Shown: positions 58,495 through 58,510 of the stretch, piece after piece | Layout of the letters: the number at the start of each line of letters is the position of its first letter | How positions within the stretch are numbered: position 1 is the stretch's first letter | Assembly: GCA_030849075.1 (NCBI GenBank) | Contig: JASAOO010003422.1 | Span: 1-58,510 of the forward strand | Direction of reading: 5' to 3' | DNA: 58,510 bases | Origin: Zelonia costaricensis | Taxonomy: Eukaryota > Euglenozoa > Kinetoplastea > Trypanosomatida > Trypanosomatidae | Made by a program: the position numbers and the translations under genes | The notes under the pieces: model-generated | Database searches by the model: none | The model's input: only the letters and a program-made list of their open reading frames with translations | What the model was told of the DNA's origin: nothing

Positions 58495-58510
58495 GACGCA
58501 TTATGCAGTT

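Noticed and set aside
1..58510. tRNA, rRNA, CRISPR or insertion sequences
   Set aside because: Scanning for T-loop patterns (GTTCGANNC) gave only coding or unstructured matches, and no spaced direct repeats or transposase motifs were seen.

Overview
The window looks like part of a directional (polycistronic) gene cluster from a trypanosomatid, most likely the Leishmaniinae (Leishmania, Endotrypanum, Leptomonas, Crithidia and relatives). Four things point there. All 18 genes I can support lie on the + strand. None has an intron. Coding DNA is very GC-rich, with G/C at most third positions. The genes are separated by 0.5-5 kb of CA/TG microsatellite and homopolymer-rich DNA, and many have a pyrimidine tract ending in AG just upstream, as expected for spliced-leader trans-splicing. 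I see no strand switch, tRNA, rRNA, transposon or CRISPR array. The species cannot be fixed from sequence alone.

Layout from left to right. 1.3-10.6 kb: a LYR-motif protein with an added membrane span, the U5 snRNP GTPase Snu114/EFTUD2, a disordered protein with an MGC acylation signal, and translation factor eIF3k. 12-22.5 kb: a protein of unknown function, a tail-anchored coiled-coil (golgin-like) protein, and a 1293-residue protein whose C-terminus is an R-SNARE motif with no membrane anchor (tomosyn/Sro7-like). 22.5-28.7 kb: an unusually GC-extreme spacer, a small Dpy-30-motif protein and a large unrecognised protein with less GC-biased codons. 28.7-40.2 kb: an importin-5/Kap121-type karyopherin, a small MGN-starting membrane protein, a CstF64-like polyadenylation factor and a polytopic membrane protein. 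40.2-45.1 kb: about 4.9 kb with no convincing gene. 45.1-58.5 kb: a protein with a HAD phosphatase core, a coiled-coil protein whose N-terminus looks like a kinesin motor without nucleotide-binding motifs, the eRF1 methyltransferase MTQ2, the tRNA deaminase subunit ADAT3, and a tandem GNAT acetyltransferase.

The genes do not form one pathway, which is normal for these co-transcribed units. Themes are RNA processing (Snu114, CstF64), translation (eIF3k, MTQ2, ADAT3), trafficking (importin, SNARE protein, golgin-like protein) and cytoskeleton or flagellum (kinesin-like and Dpy-30 proteins). The most unusual items are the apparent pseudo-kinesin, the anchorless R-SNARE protein, the LYR-plus-membrane-span protein, a short ORF overlapping the ADAT3 start, and the GC-extreme spacer.
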